Shown here in pieces: positions 30,787-39,233 of a stretch of DNA of 64,000 bases (position 1 is the stretch's first letter; every line of letters starts with the position of its first letter). The notes beneath the pieces are model-generated. The model saw nothing but the letters and a program-made list of their open reading frames with translations. It had not been told where the DNA came from and did no database searches. The stretch comes from Noviherbaspirillum aridicola (lineage in GTDB: Bacteria > Pseudomonadota > Gammaproteobacteria > Burkholderiales > Burkholderiaceae_D). The stretch covers positions 62,001 to 126,000 of the forward strand of contig NZ_BPMK01000002.1 in the NCBI RefSeq assembly GCF_019656455.1. Reading direction: 5' to 3'. The translations under genes were made by a program, and so were the position numbers.

Positions 30787-31779
30787 ATGACAAGACACCT
30801 GCGTCCCCTGGCGCTGATGCTGGCGGCCTCGGCGCTGCTGGCCGCCATCCCCGCACCGGCGCAGACCGGCGCGCCGCCGCCCCAGCAGGCACGCACGACG
30901 CCCGGCTATTTCCGCACCATGCTCGGCCAGTTCGAGGTGACCGTGCTGTCGGATGGAACGGTGACCATCCCGCTGCGCAGCATCCTCACGCACGCGCACG
31001 AGAAAACGATCGACGGCCTGCTGCGCCGCGCATGGATAGACCCGGCGCGATCGGAGACCTCGGTCAATGCCTTCCTGATCCACACCGGCGGCCGCCTGGC
31101 GCTGATCGACGCCGGCGCCGGCAAGCTCTTCGGCCCCGACGCCGGCCGGCTCGTGCACAGCCTGCGCGCCTCGGGCTACCGCCCGGAAGACGTCACCGAT
31201 GTGATGCTCACCCACATTCACGGCGACCACTCGGGCGGCCTGACGGTGGACGGCAAGGCCGTGTTTCCGAATGCGCTCGTGCACGTCCGGCGCGAGGAGG
31301 CCGAATTCTGGCTCGATGCGGTCAACAAGCCGAAAACCGCGGCGCGCCACGCCCATGCCTTCGACCAGGCCGGACGCGACCTCGCGCCCTACCTCGCGGC
31401 GGGGCGGGTGAGAATGTTCGACGCCGACGGCGAACTGGTGCCGGGCATCCGGGCGCTGGCCGCGCCGGGTCACACGCCCGGCCACACGCTCTACGAGATC
31501 GAGAGCGAGGGCCGCAAGCTCGTGCTGTGGGGCGACCTGATCCACGCCAAGGATGCGCAGTTTCCGTCACCGGGCATCGCCATCCTGTACGACGTGAATG
31601 AGCAGGCCGCCGCGGGACGCCGCCGCGCGGTGATGGCGGAAGCCGCGGCGCGCGGCCACCTGGTCGGCGCGGCGCACATATCCTTTCCCGGAATTGGCAG
31701 GGTGAGGGCCGAGGGCAAGGGCTACCAGTGGGTCCCGCTCAACTACAGCGAGCAGGGGCTGTCGCGGCCGGGCGGGTAG
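30787..31779 (+). CDS. Secreted MBL-fold metallo-hydrolase
   Basis: A 330-residue metallo-beta-lactamase-fold hydrolase. The signal peptide ends near residue 26 (APAQT). The zinc motif is H143-x-H145-x-D147-H148 (THIHGDHSGG); PGHTPGH near 228 supplies the next His, LWGDLIHAKD the bridging Asp, and GAAHISFPG the last His. This arrangement fits the lactonase/alkylsulfatase-like exported branch rather than true beta-lactamases; the substrate (lactone, ester or other) is unknown. It is likely controlled by the divergent LysR regulator. A GC-rich hairpin directly follows the stop. Confidence 0.87.
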   Translation: MTRHLRPLALMLAASALLAAIPAPAQTGAPPPQQARTTPGYFRTMLGQFEVTVLSDGTVTIPLRSILTHAHEKTIDGLLRRAWIDPARSETSVNAFLIHTGGRLALIDAGAGKLFGPDAGRLVHSLRASGYRPEDVTDVMLTHIHGDHSGGLTVDGKAVFPNALVHVRREEAEFWLDAVNKPKTAARHAHAFDQAGRDLAPYLAAGRVRMFDADGELVPGIRALAAPGHTPGHTLYEIESEGRKLVLWGDLIHAKDAQFPSPGIAILYDVNEQAAAGRRRAVMAEAAARGHLVGAAHISFPGIGRVRAEGKGYQWVPLNYSEQGLSRPGG

Positions 31780-31781
31780 TG

Positions 31782-31799
31782 CCGGCACCCGTGTGCCGG
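31782..31799 (+). terminator. Hairpin 3' of the MBL hydrolase gene
   Basis: CCGGCAC-N4-GTGCCGG forms a perfect 7-bp stem three bases after the stop codon. No T-tract follows, so it is either a weak terminator or an mRNA-stabilising hairpin. Confidence 0.45.
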
Positions 31800-31860
31800 G
31801 CGGCAGGCAGGAAGTCGGCGGATACGGTATCGTGGCGGCCCGTTCAGTTCACCGACACCG

Positions 31861-32814
31861 ATGCATACCTCGTCTTCCGTGCCCGCCGGCGGCCTGCCGC
31901 CGGCATCGCCTTCCGTGCTTCCCGTCTATCTGCGCCTGGTGCTGGTGGCCCTGTTCTGGGGCGGCACCTTCATCGCCGGCCGCATCGTCTCGCGCGAGCT
32001 GCCGTCGATGACGGCGGCGGCGCTGCGATTCGCGGTGGCGGTGCCGCTGCTCGTGCTGCTGGCGTGGCGGCTGGAAGGCGGCCTGCCGCGGCTCACGCGC
32101 AAGCAGCTGCTGATGACTTTCTGCCTCGGTCTGACCGGCATCTTCCTGTACAACATCTGCTTCTTCGCGGCGCTGTCGCGCATGCCGGCGGGGCGCACCG
32201 CGCTCTTCGTCGCGCTCAATCCCATCGTCACCGCGCTGCTGCTGGCGCTGCTGCTCGGCGAGCGCCTCGGGCGCGTCAAGTGGGTGGGCATCGCCATTGC
32301 CTTCATCGGCGCGGCGGTGGTCATCACGCGCGGCGACCTCGCCGGCGCGTGGCGCGACATCAGCGCTTCCATCGGCCTGGGCGAACTGCTCATGATGTGC
32401 GCGGTGAGCAGCTGGGCGGCCTATACCATCGTCGGCCGCTTCGCCCTCGACGGGCTCTCGCCGGTGGCGGCGACCGCCTGGGCCTCGATCTGGGGCCTGA
32501 TCCTGCTCGCCGCCGGCGCCGCCTTCGAAGCCGGCGGCGTCGACTGGCGCGCTGTCGGCTGGCCGGTGTTCCTGGCCATCGCCTACCTTGGCATCTTCGG
32601 AACGGTGATCGGCTTCATCTGGTACTACCAGGGAGTCAAGGCGATCGGTCCGTCGCGCACCGCGGTGTTCAACAACCTGGTGCCGGTGTTCGGCATCCTG
32701 CTGGCGGCGCTCCTGCTGGGCGAGCCCGTGCTGCTGTCGATGGTGATGGGCGGCCTGCTGGTCGTCGGCGGAGTGACGCTCACCAACAGGCAGGGCGCCG
32801 CCGGGCGCAGGTAG
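31861..32814 (+). CDS. EamA/DMT-family transporter
   Basis: A 317-residue inner-membrane protein with about 10 helices in two EamA halves (about 20-155 and 165-305). FWGGTFIAGRIVSRELPSM, ALNPIVTALLLALLLGERL and the second-half VFNNLVPVFGILLAALLLGE are family signatures. Substrate unknown. The first 20 residues are a polar extension. It follows the MBL hydrolase by 81 bases and a hairpin, so it is probably a separate unit. It is not closely similar to the EamA gene at 27.7 kb but resembles the one at 56.9 kb in its second half (FNNL, GE). Confidence 0.87.
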   Translation: MHTSSSVPAGGLPPASPSVLPVYLRLVLVALFWGGTFIAGRIVSRELPSMTAAALRFAVAVPLLVLLAWRLEGGLPRLTRKQLLMTFCLGLTGIFLYNICFFAALSRMPAGRTALFVALNPIVTALLLALLLGERLGRVKWVGIAIAFIGAAVVITRGDLAGAWRDISASIGLGELLMMCAVSSWAAYTIVGRFALDGLSPVAATAWASIWGLILLAAGAAFEAGGVDWRAVGWPVFLAIAYLGIFGTVIGFIWYYQGVKAIGPSRTAVFNNLVPVFGILLAALLLGEPVLLSMVMGGLLVVGGVTLTNRQGAAGRR

Positions 32815-32926
32815 AAAAGCTTGCACCGGGGCAGTCCCGGGGAACCTGTGAGTTCGACCGCGTCAAACCTGCATGCCCGGCGCTGTCTTCCATGTCTGCC
32901 GGGAACGACGACGAGGAGGCAGACCG

Positions 32927-33370
32927 ATGCAGCTATCCATTCCGGTTCCTTTCGACGGCGGCTGTCCGTGCGGCGCGGTGCGTTTTCGCGGCGAGGCGGT
33001 GCCGGTCGCGATGTACAACTGCCATTGCCCCGGCTGCCAGAAGCTCAGCGGCGCGCCCTTCGCGCCGCTGGTCGTGCTGCCCCTGGCGCGCGTGCGCATG
33101 ACGGGCGACCTGAAGCGTCCCGCGCAGGCGGTGCGGGACGACAAGCATGGCGAGCGGTTCTGCTGCGCGCGCTGCGGCTTTCCGGTGCTCGCGCGCAGCG
33201 ATGCGCAGGCCGAGGTCTGCATGCTCAACGTCATGAGCGTCGACGATCCGTCCTGGTTTCACCCGGTGGCCGACATCTGGACCGCTTACGCGCAGCCCTG
33301 GGTGAGACTGGACCGGCACATCCCGAAGGTGCACAAGTCGCCGCCGGTGCTGGGCGGAGAGGTGGTGTAG
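32927..33370 (+). CDS. GFA/CENP-V-fold zinc protein
   Basis: A 147-residue protein of the glutathione-dependent formaldehyde-activating (GFA/CENP-V) fold. The zinc Cys sets are visible: GGCPCGAVRF near residue 12, CHCPGCQKLSG near 32 and CCARCGFPV near 86. Members may bind glutathione adducts, but the catalytic role of GFA enzymes is debated, so no reaction is assigned. The ATG at 32927 has GAGGAGG 8-9 bases upstream. Confidence 0.85.
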   Translation: MQLSIPVPFDGGCPCGAVRFRGEAVPVAMYNCHCPGCQKLSGAPFAPLVVLPLARVRMTGDLKRPAQAVRDDKHGERFCCARCGFPVLARSDAQAEVCMLNVMSVDDPSWFHPVADIWTAYAQPWVRLDRHIPKVHKSPPVLGGEVV

Positions 33371-33461
33371 ATGGGGGCGGCGGCGGCAGGTCGCGGCAGG
33401 CGGGACGCTTTCCTTGCCCTGAGGTATGATCTTCGCCGGTTCCATCACTTCCAGATCCGCC

Positions 33462-34388
33462 ATGAACGCATCCCAGCTTGCTCCCATCCGCTTCGACAAT
33501 CAGGTCGCCATCGTCACCGGCGCCGGCGGCGGCCTCGGCCGTTCGCATGCGCTGCAGCTTGCCGCGCGCGGCGCCAGGGTGGTGGTCAATGACCTCGGCG
33601 TGGCACGCGACGGCACCGGCGGGGGCCAGTCCCCGGCCGAGCGTGTGGTCGAGGAAATCCGCGCCGCCGGCGGCCAGGCCATCGCCAGCGCCGCCTCGGT
33701 GACCGATCCCGCCGCCGTCGAACAGATGGTGGCGCAGGCGATGCGCGAATGGGGCCGCGTCGACATCCTGGTCAACAATGCCGGCTTCCTGCGCGACCGG
33801 AGCTTTTCCAAGATGAGCCTGGACGATTTCCGCGCCATCGTCGACGTGCACCTGATGGGCGCCGTGTACTGCACCAAGGCGGTGTGGGAGATCATGAAGC
33901 AGCAGAACTACGGGCGCATCGTGATGACGACTTCGTCGTCGGGCCTGTTCGGCAATTTCGGCCAGGCCAATTACGGCGCCGCCAAGATGGCGCTGGTCGG
34001 CCTGATGCAGACCCTGGGTATCGAGGGCGAAAAATACGACATCCGGGTCAACTGCCTGGCGCCGACCGCGGCCACCCGCATGACGGAGGAACTGATGGGC
34101 GCCGACGCGCTCGCGCTGCTCACGCCGGAAAGCGTCACGCCCGGGATGCTGTGGCTGGTGTCGCGGGATGGACCGAACAAGACCGTGCTGTGCGCCGGCG
34201 CCGGCACCTTCTCCCGCTCCCACATCACGCTCACCGACGGCATTCATATCGGCGAGCGCCCGGATGCCGCCGAGCTGCTGGCCGCCAATGCCGCGCGTCT
34301 CGCCGACCGCGGCGGCGAAATCATCCCGGCGGCCGGGTTTCAGCAGTCGCAGATGGAAGTGACCAAGGCGCGCGAGGCGAAGGGCTGA
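33462..34388 (+). CDS. SDR-family 3-hydroxyacyl-CoA dehydrogenase-like oxidoreductase
   Basis: A 308-residue short-chain dehydrogenase. TGAGGGLGRSHALQLAARGA forms the nucleotide site, VVNDLG precedes a cofactor-specificity loop, NNAG and the catalytic Y-x3-K (YGAAKMAL) with the upstream Ser in SSSGLFGNFGQ are present. The GRSHAL and VNDLG features match the N-terminal domain of multifunctional beta-oxidation enzyme 2 (HSD17B4-like), which oxidises (3R)-hydroxyacyl-CoA. The protein is about 50 residues longer than a minimal SDR, the extension being C-terminal. The ATG at 33462 is chosen because it directly precedes the Rossmann fold. Confidence 0.85.
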   Translation: MNASQLAPIRFDNQVAIVTGAGGGLGRSHALQLAARGARVVVNDLGVARDGTGGGQSPAERVVEEIRAAGGQAIASAASVTDPAAVEQMVAQAMREWGRVDILVNNAGFLRDRSFSKMSLDDFRAIVDVHLMGAVYCTKAVWEIMKQQNYGRIVMTTSSSGLFGNFGQANYGAAKMALVGLMQTLGIEGEKYDIRVNCLAPTAATRMTEELMGADALALLTPESVTPGMLWLVSRDGPNKTVLCAGAGTFSRSHITLTDGIHIGERPDAAELLAANAARLADRGGEIIPAAGFQQSQMEVTKAREAKG

Positions 34389-34412
34389 GACCGCGGCGGC
34401 GCTCGCCGGACC

Positions 34413-34775
34413 CTAGGCGACGACCAGGGTCCGGAAGCCGCCGTAGGCCATGCGGCGCGGGTCGAACGGATGTTCGCCGGCCGCCATGCTTTCCTTGATG
34501 CGCGGGTCGTTCATTACCGCCGCATTGATACGGTCGCGCTCGGCGCGCGACGCATACGCGATCCAGGAAAACACCACCGTCTCGTTTTCCGCCGCCCCCG
34601 CCGCCTGCCGGAACGAGGCCATCTCCTGCACATCGAGGTCGTCGCCGACGCACTCCCAGTAGTCGAGCGCGCCATGCTCTTTCCACACCGTGCCGGCGAG
34701 CGCCGCAAGCTCGCGGTATCTCTCCAGCTTGTCGAGTGCGATGGGAATCAGGAAACCGTCGACATATCGTTCCAT
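34413..34775 (-). CDS. DUF1428 protein (YbaA-like)
   Basis: A 120-residue protein of the DUF1428 family (E. coli YbaA), a dimeric alpha/beta-barrel fold of unknown role. MERYVDGFLIPI, WKEHGALDYWECVGDD, FSWIAYASRAERDRIN and the C-terminal MAYGGFRTLV are family-defining. The ATG at 34775 has GAGGAGAAGGC upstream. It is convergent with the SDR gene and divergent from the Kef-type antiporter. Confidence 0.88.
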   Translation of the reverse strand: MERYVDGFLIPIALDKLERYRELAALAGTVWKEHGALDYWECVGDDLDVQEMASFRQAAGAAENETVVFSWIAYASRAERDRINAAVMNDPRIKESMAAGEHPFDPRRMAYGGFRTLVVA

Positions 34776-34962
34776 TGCCTTCTCCTCAAGTTCGATGACG
34801 CCCGGAAAAGCCGCGCGGGCGGCGCCGTTTACAGCATAGCCGAGCATGGCGAAGCCGGAGTCCGGGCCGGGATGCCGCATTCCTCCGCACGCGGCGTTCG
34901 CGCCCCGGGACGGCGTCGCGTGTACGATATCGCCTCATCACCCAATACAAGAACAAGCCGAG

Positions 34963-36768
34963 ATGGACAATACGCTGCTCACCAATGCCCTGATCTATCT
35001 TGCCGCCGCGGTCATCGCGGTGCCCGTCGCCAAGCGGCTGGGCCTGGGCGCCATCCTCGGCTATCTGATCGGCGGCATCCTGATCGGACCGTGGGGTCTC
35101 GGGCTGATACAGGATGTCGACGACGTCCTGCACATTTCCGAATTCGGCGTGGTGCTGCTGCTGTTTCTGATCGGCATGGAGCTCGATCCGTCGAGGCTGC
35201 GCGCGCTGCGGCGGCCGGTCTTCGGCTGGGGCGGCATGCAGGTGCTGGGATGCACGCTGGCGCTGTTCTGCGCCGCGCTGCTGCTGGGCGCGGACTGGAA
35301 GCTGGCGCTGGTGGCGGCGCTCGGCCTGTCGCTGTCGTCGACGGCGATCGTGCTGGCGACCATCGATGAACGGCATCTGAAGGCCACGCCGGCGGGCGAT
35401 GCCGGCTTCGCCATCATGCTGTTCCAGGATATCGCGGCGATCCCGATGATCGCGCTGATTCCCTTCCTCGGCGCCGGCGCCCTCGACGGCGACGGCGAGG
35501 GCTGGCTCGGCGCGCTCAAGGTGGCCGGCGTGATGCTGCTGCTCGTCTTCAGCGGCCGCCACCTGGTGCGGCCGCTGCTGCGGCTGGTGGCGCAGACCGG
35601 GGTGCGCGAGATATTCACGTCATTCGCCCTGCTGCTGGTGATCGCGATCGCGGTGCTGATGCAGTGGGTCGGCATCTCGATGGCGCTCGGCACCTTCCTG
35701 GCCGGCGTGCTGCTGGCCGACTCCGAGTACCGGCATGCGCTGGAGTCGGATCTCGAGCCGTTCAAGGGCCTGCTGCTCGGCCTGTTCTTCATCGCGGTGG
35801 GCATGTCGGTCGACTTCGGGCTGCTGCTGCGGGATCCGCTGCTGGTGATCGGCCTGGCCTGCGGATTCCTGCTGCTCAAGGCCGCCATCCTGTGGGGGCT
35901 GGCGCGCGTGGTGAGGATTCCGCCCGGCGAACAGCTGCTGTTCGCGGTGCTGCTCGCGCAGGGCGGCGAATTCGCCTTCGTACTGTTCGGCAGCGCGGCG
36001 GCGGCCAGGGTGTTCCCGGCCGAGACCGCGTCGCTGCTGGTGGTGGTGGTGGCGCTGTCGATGGTGCTCACGCCGCTGCTGCTGCTCGCCTACGACCGGC
36101 TGGTGGCGCCGGGGCTGCATGCCGCGCGGCGCAAGGACGACGCCATCCCGCCGCAGGACAACACGGTGATCATCGCCGGCTTCGGCCGCTTCGGCCAGAT
36201 CATCGGCCGCCTGCTGCTGGCCAACCGCATCCGCGCGACCGTGCTGGACCACGACCCGGAGCAGGTCGACCTGCTGCGCAAGTTCGGCCTCAAGGTGTTC
36301 TATGGCGACGCCACCCGCATCGACCTGCTGCGCAACGCGGGCGCCGAGCGCGCGCGGGTGCTGGTGGTCGCGATCGACGACATCGAGGCCAGTCTCGACC
36401 TGGTGGACAGGGTCCGCGTCGCCTTCCCTAACCTGACCATCGTCGCCCGCGCGCGCAACGTCACCCACTACTACGACCTGATGGACCGCGGCGTGACCAT
36501 ACTCGAACGCGAAACCTTCGAAGCCTCGCTGCTGCTCGGCGGACGGGTGCTGCAGGAGCTCGGCTTCAGCCAGGCGCGCGCCGGCGAGGTGGTCTGCAAG
36601 TTCCGCGAGCACAATATCCGCACGCTGCACAAGCTCTACCCCTATTACAAGGACCAGGCGCAGATGATCTCGATGGCGAAGCAGGGCAGGAAGGAGCTGG
36701 AGGACATGTTCGCCAGCGACAATGCCGCGTTGCGGGAAGAGGCGGAAAAGCCGGTCGGGCCGGGCTAG
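34963..36768 (+). CDS. kefC: KefB/KefC-type K+/H+ antiporter (CPA2)
   Basis: A 601-residue inner-membrane protein. About 12 helices (residues 5-390) form a CPA2 Na+/H+-exchanger domain (FLIGMELDPSRL, LSLSSTAIVLA, LFQDIAAIPMIALI, LGTFLAGVLLADSEYRH are Kef signatures). A cytosolic TrkA-N/RCK domain follows, with the nucleotide site IIAGFGRFGQIIGRLL at about 400 and FYGDATRIDLLRNAGA. Kef systems are opened by glutathione adducts of electrophiles and acidify the cell protectively. No KefF/KefG partner gene is adjacent. The symbol is family-based and could equally be kefB. The ATG at 34963 is chosen at the first helix. Confidence 0.87.
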   Translation: MDNTLLTNALIYLAAAVIAVPVAKRLGLGAILGYLIGGILIGPWGLGLIQDVDDVLHISEFGVVLLLFLIGMELDPSRLRALRRPVFGWGGMQVLGCTLALFCAALLLGADWKLALVAALGLSLSSTAIVLATIDERHLKATPAGDAGFAIMLFQDIAAIPMIALIPFLGAGALDGDGEGWLGALKVAGVMLLLVFSGRHLVRPLLRLVAQTGVREIFTSFALLLVIAIAVLMQWVGISMALGTFLAGVLLADSEYRHALESDLEPFKGLLLGLFFIAVGMSVDFGLLLRDPLLVIGLACGFLLLKAAILWGLARVVRIPPGEQLLFAVLLAQGGEFAFVLFGSAAAARVFPAETASLLVVVVALSMVLTPLLLLAYDRLVAPGLHAARRKDDAIPPQDNTVIIAGFGRFGQIIGRLLLANRIRATVLDHDPEQVDLLRKFGLKVFYGDATRIDLLRNAGAERARVLVVAIDDIEASLDLVDRVRVAFPNLTIVARARNVTHYYDLMDRGVTILERETFEASLLLGGRVLQELGFSQARAGEVVCKFREHNIRTLHKLYPYYKDQAQMISMAKQGRKELEDMFASDNAALREEAEKPVGPG

Positions 36769-36836
36769 AAAGCGGTCCGGTCACGACGGGAAGCGGCGGG
36801 TCCGGCGCGCGTGCCGGCCAGGGTTGCGGCATCGAC

Positions 36837-36867
36837 AAAAAAACTCGCGAGCCGGAACGCCCGCGAG
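36837..36867 (-). terminator. Intrinsic terminator of the FAN1-helicase operon
   Basis: On the minus strand, a hairpin with stem CTCGCG/CGCGAG and a 12-base loop (36844-36867) is followed by seven T residues (36837-36843). It lies about 108 bases after the helicase stop and faces the right way to end that operon. Confidence 0.6.
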
Positions 36868-36871
36868 CGAA

Positions 36872-36905
36872 CCCCAGCTGGGGAGGAGACAACCGATGGA
36901 CTGAC
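36872..36905 (+). other. 12-bp palindrome and orphan Shine-Dalgarno
   Basis: CCCCAGCTGGGG (36872-36883) is a perfect palindrome directly followed by GAGGAGACAACCG and an ATG at 36897 whose frame stops after two codons (ATG GAC TGA). The strong ribosome-site-like sequence without a gene could belong to a small RNA or leader element; no known RNA family is recognised. Confidence 0.3.
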
Positions 36906-36974
36906 ACCGGCGACTGAATTATGCCGCCGCGCGTGCCCCCGGTGGCGGAATCGCTGAGCATTCTTGAGAAATCC

Positions 36975-39233
36975 TCAGCTCCGCCTCGGCGCTCCCCACC
37001 ACGAGGGCAGCAGCCGCGCCACGTCCGGCCGGGCATAGCGTTCATCGATCAGCCATACCACGCCCCGGTCCTCCGGCGTGCGTATCACTCTGCCGGCCGC
37101 CTGCACCACCTTCTGCATGCCGGGGTAGAGATAAGCATAGTCGTAGCCCGCCCCGAACAGCTGCTGCATGCGCAAGCGGATCTGCTCGTTGACCGGATTG
37201 ACCTGGGGCAGGCCGAGCGTCGCGATGAATGCGCCGACCAGCCGGTCGCCGGGAAGATCGATGCCCTCCGCGAAAGGACCGCCGAGCACGGCGAAGCCGA
37301 CGCCCCGTCCCCCGGGCGCGAAACGTGCGAGGAAGGCGTCGCGCTCCGCCTCCTGCATGCCGCGCGCCTGCTCCCAGCTGGGGATGTCCGGGCATGACTC
37401 GCGAAACAGCGCGGCGATCTTCTGCAGATAATCGTAGCTGCTGGAGAAGACGAGATAGTTGCCCGGGCGTTCCCGGTACTGGCCGGCGATGACGCGCGCG
37501 ATGGGCGCCAGCGATGCGTCGCGCTCCTGCCAGCGCGTGGAGATGCCCGACGCGATGCGTACCGACAGCTGCCGCGCGTCGAACGGCGATTCGATGTCGA
37601 CGCAGGCGGCGTCGTCCGGCAGGCCGAGCAGGTCGCTGTAGTAGTGCCAGGGCTGCAGCGTGGCGGAGAACAGCGTGCTGCATTGGGCGGCCGCGAAACG
37701 CGGCGCCAGAAACGGCGCCGGCACGACGTTGCGGATGCAGAGCAGGGTGCCGTAGCCGGGGCGCCGGGACAGATCGCACAGCGAATGCGGTCCGAAGCTC
37801 TCCGCCATGCGCAGGAAATGCAGCACGTCGAAATAGAACTCGGTCAGCGCGGCATCGGCATGGGCGGGATGCTCGGTCATGAAGTCGGTGATCGCGCTGC
37901 TCGCCTGCTGCAGCGCCAGCAGGAAGGTGTCGGGAATCCCGGCCAGGACCTGGTACGCCTGTTCCTGGTCCTGTTCCTTGTTGAGCGCGTTCCAGCCGCG
38001 CTGCAGCCGATCGAGGCTTTTCCTCAGCGGCGCCGGCGCCGTCTTGCGCAGCTGGCGCAGACGGCCCTGGTCCAGCTCCGCGCTGTACATCTTGCGTGCG
38101 CGCTCGACCAGGTTGTGCGCCTCGTCGGCCAGCACCGCCACCCGCCACTGGTTCGCCTGCGCCAGCGCATGCAGCATCGCACCGCTATCGAAATAGTAGT
38201 TGTAGTCGCCGACGGCCGCGTCGCTCCAGCGCGCCATCTCCTGTCCCAGATAGTAGGGGCAGATGCCGTGGCCGAGCGCGATGCCGCGCAGGGCGGCGCG
38301 GTCCAGCCATTGCGCCTGCGCGGCTTCCCGGCGCGCCGCCGGCAGCCGGTCATAGAAACCCTGCGCCAGCGGACAGGCGTCGCCGTGGCAGGCCTTGTCC
38401 GGATGCTCGCAGGCCTTGTCGCGCGCCACCAGCTCCAGCACGCGCAGCGGCAGTTGCGGCCGGGCGGCGCGGATACGGCCGAGCGCTTCCAGCGCCAGGC
38501 CGCGTCCCGGCGTCTTGGCGGCGAGGAAGTAGAGACGGTCCATGCCCTGCGCCGGCATGGCCCGGAGCAGCGGGAACACGGTACCGATGGTCTTGCCGAT
38601 GCCGGTCGGCGCCTGGGCGAGCAGGCAGCCGCCCGATACCGCGTTGCGATACACGGCCGCCGCCAGCGCCCGTTGCCCGGGGCGGAACGCGGGATGCGGG
38701 AACGTCAGTTCGGCGAGCGCCTCGTCGCGTGCCGCGCGGTGCGCGCTTTCCTGCCTTGCCCAGTCGAGAAAGCGTTCGCACTGCTGCTCGAAGAAGGCGC
38801 GCAGCGACGGGGCGTCGTGCCGTTCCGCCAGCACCGTCTCCTTCTGGCTGCCGATGTCGAAATACACCAGCGCCAGCTCGATGTCGGCCAGGCCGAGCTG
38901 CTCGCACATCAGCCAGCCGTAGATCTTCGCCTGCGCCCAGTGCAGCTTGCGGTGATTGTCGGGCATGCGCTGCAGGTCGCCGCGGTGGGTCTTGATTTCC
39001 TCCAGGCGGCGGCGCGCCGGATCATAGCCGTCGGCGCGGCCGCGCACGCTCAGTTCACCCCAGCTGCCCGACAGCGCCACTTCCGTCTGATAGCCGGCGC
39101 CGCGGCGGGCGGCGACCGTGGCGTGCCCGGCGATGCCTTCGAGCGCGCTCGGCGCGGGCGTGAAGCGCAGGTCGAGATCGCCTTCGCGCGCGGTGAACTC
39201 CGCCAGGGCGCGCACCGCGACCTGGTAGTTCAT
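36975..39233 (-). CDS. Fe-S XPD/DinG-type DNA helicase with Cas4-like nuclease domain
   Basis: A 752-residue superfamily 2 helicase. The N-terminal ~110 residues look like a PD-(D/E)XK (RecB/Cas4-type) domain: GRADGYD (Asp68), EEIKTHRG (Glu79, Lys81) and the QAKIYGWL motif (Gln101). The helicase core has Walker A APTGIGKT (208-215), four Cys for an iron-sulfur cluster (275, 282, 287, 325), DEAH box (370-373, ADEAHNL) and the final motif QAAGRVIRTPEDRG. It should unwind DNA 5'-3', and may cut it. The ATG at 39233 overlaps the fan1 stop as ATGA, so the two are translationally coupled. Partnership in interstrand crosslink or replication-fork repair is inferred from that linkage. Confidence 0.9.
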   Translation of the reverse strand: MNYQVAVRALAEFTAREGDLDLRFTPAPSALEGIAGHATVAARRGAGYQTEVALSGSWGELSVRGRADGYDPARRRLEEIKTHRGDLQRMPDNHRKLHWAQAKIYGWLMCEQLGLADIELALVYFDIGSQKETVLAERHDAPSLRAFFEQQCERFLDWARQESAHRAARDEALAELTFPHPAFRPGQRALAAAVYRNAVSGGCLLAQAPTGIGKTIGTVFPLLRAMPAQGMDRLYFLAAKTPGRGLALEALGRIRAARPQLPLRVLELVARDKACEHPDKACHGDACPLAQGFYDRLPAARREAAQAQWLDRAALRGIALGHGICPYYLGQEMARWSDAAVGDYNYYFDSGAMLHALAQANQWRVAVLADEAHNLVERARKMYSAELDQGRLRQLRKTAPAPLRKSLDRLQRGWNALNKEQDQEQAYQVLAGIPDTFLLALQQASSAITDFMTEHPAHADAALTEFYFDVLHFLRMAESFGPHSLCDLSRRPGYGTLLCIRNVVPAPFLAPRFAAAQCSTLFSATLQPWHYYSDLLGLPDDAACVDIESPFDARQLSVRIASGISTRWQERDASLAPIARVIAGQYRERPGNYLVFSSSYDYLQKIAALFRESCPDIPSWEQARGMQEAERDAFLARFAPGGRGVGFAVLGGPFAEGIDLPGDRLVGAFIATLGLPQVNPVNEQIRLRMQQLFGAGYDYAYLYPGMQKVVQAAGRVIRTPEDRGVVWLIDERYARPDVARLLPSWWGAPRRS

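Noticed and set aside
36975-39233. CRISPR-associated Cas4 or DinG of a type IV system
   Set aside because: The nuclease motifs are Cas4-like, but no repeats or cas genes exist here; linkage to FAN1 indicates DNA repair.
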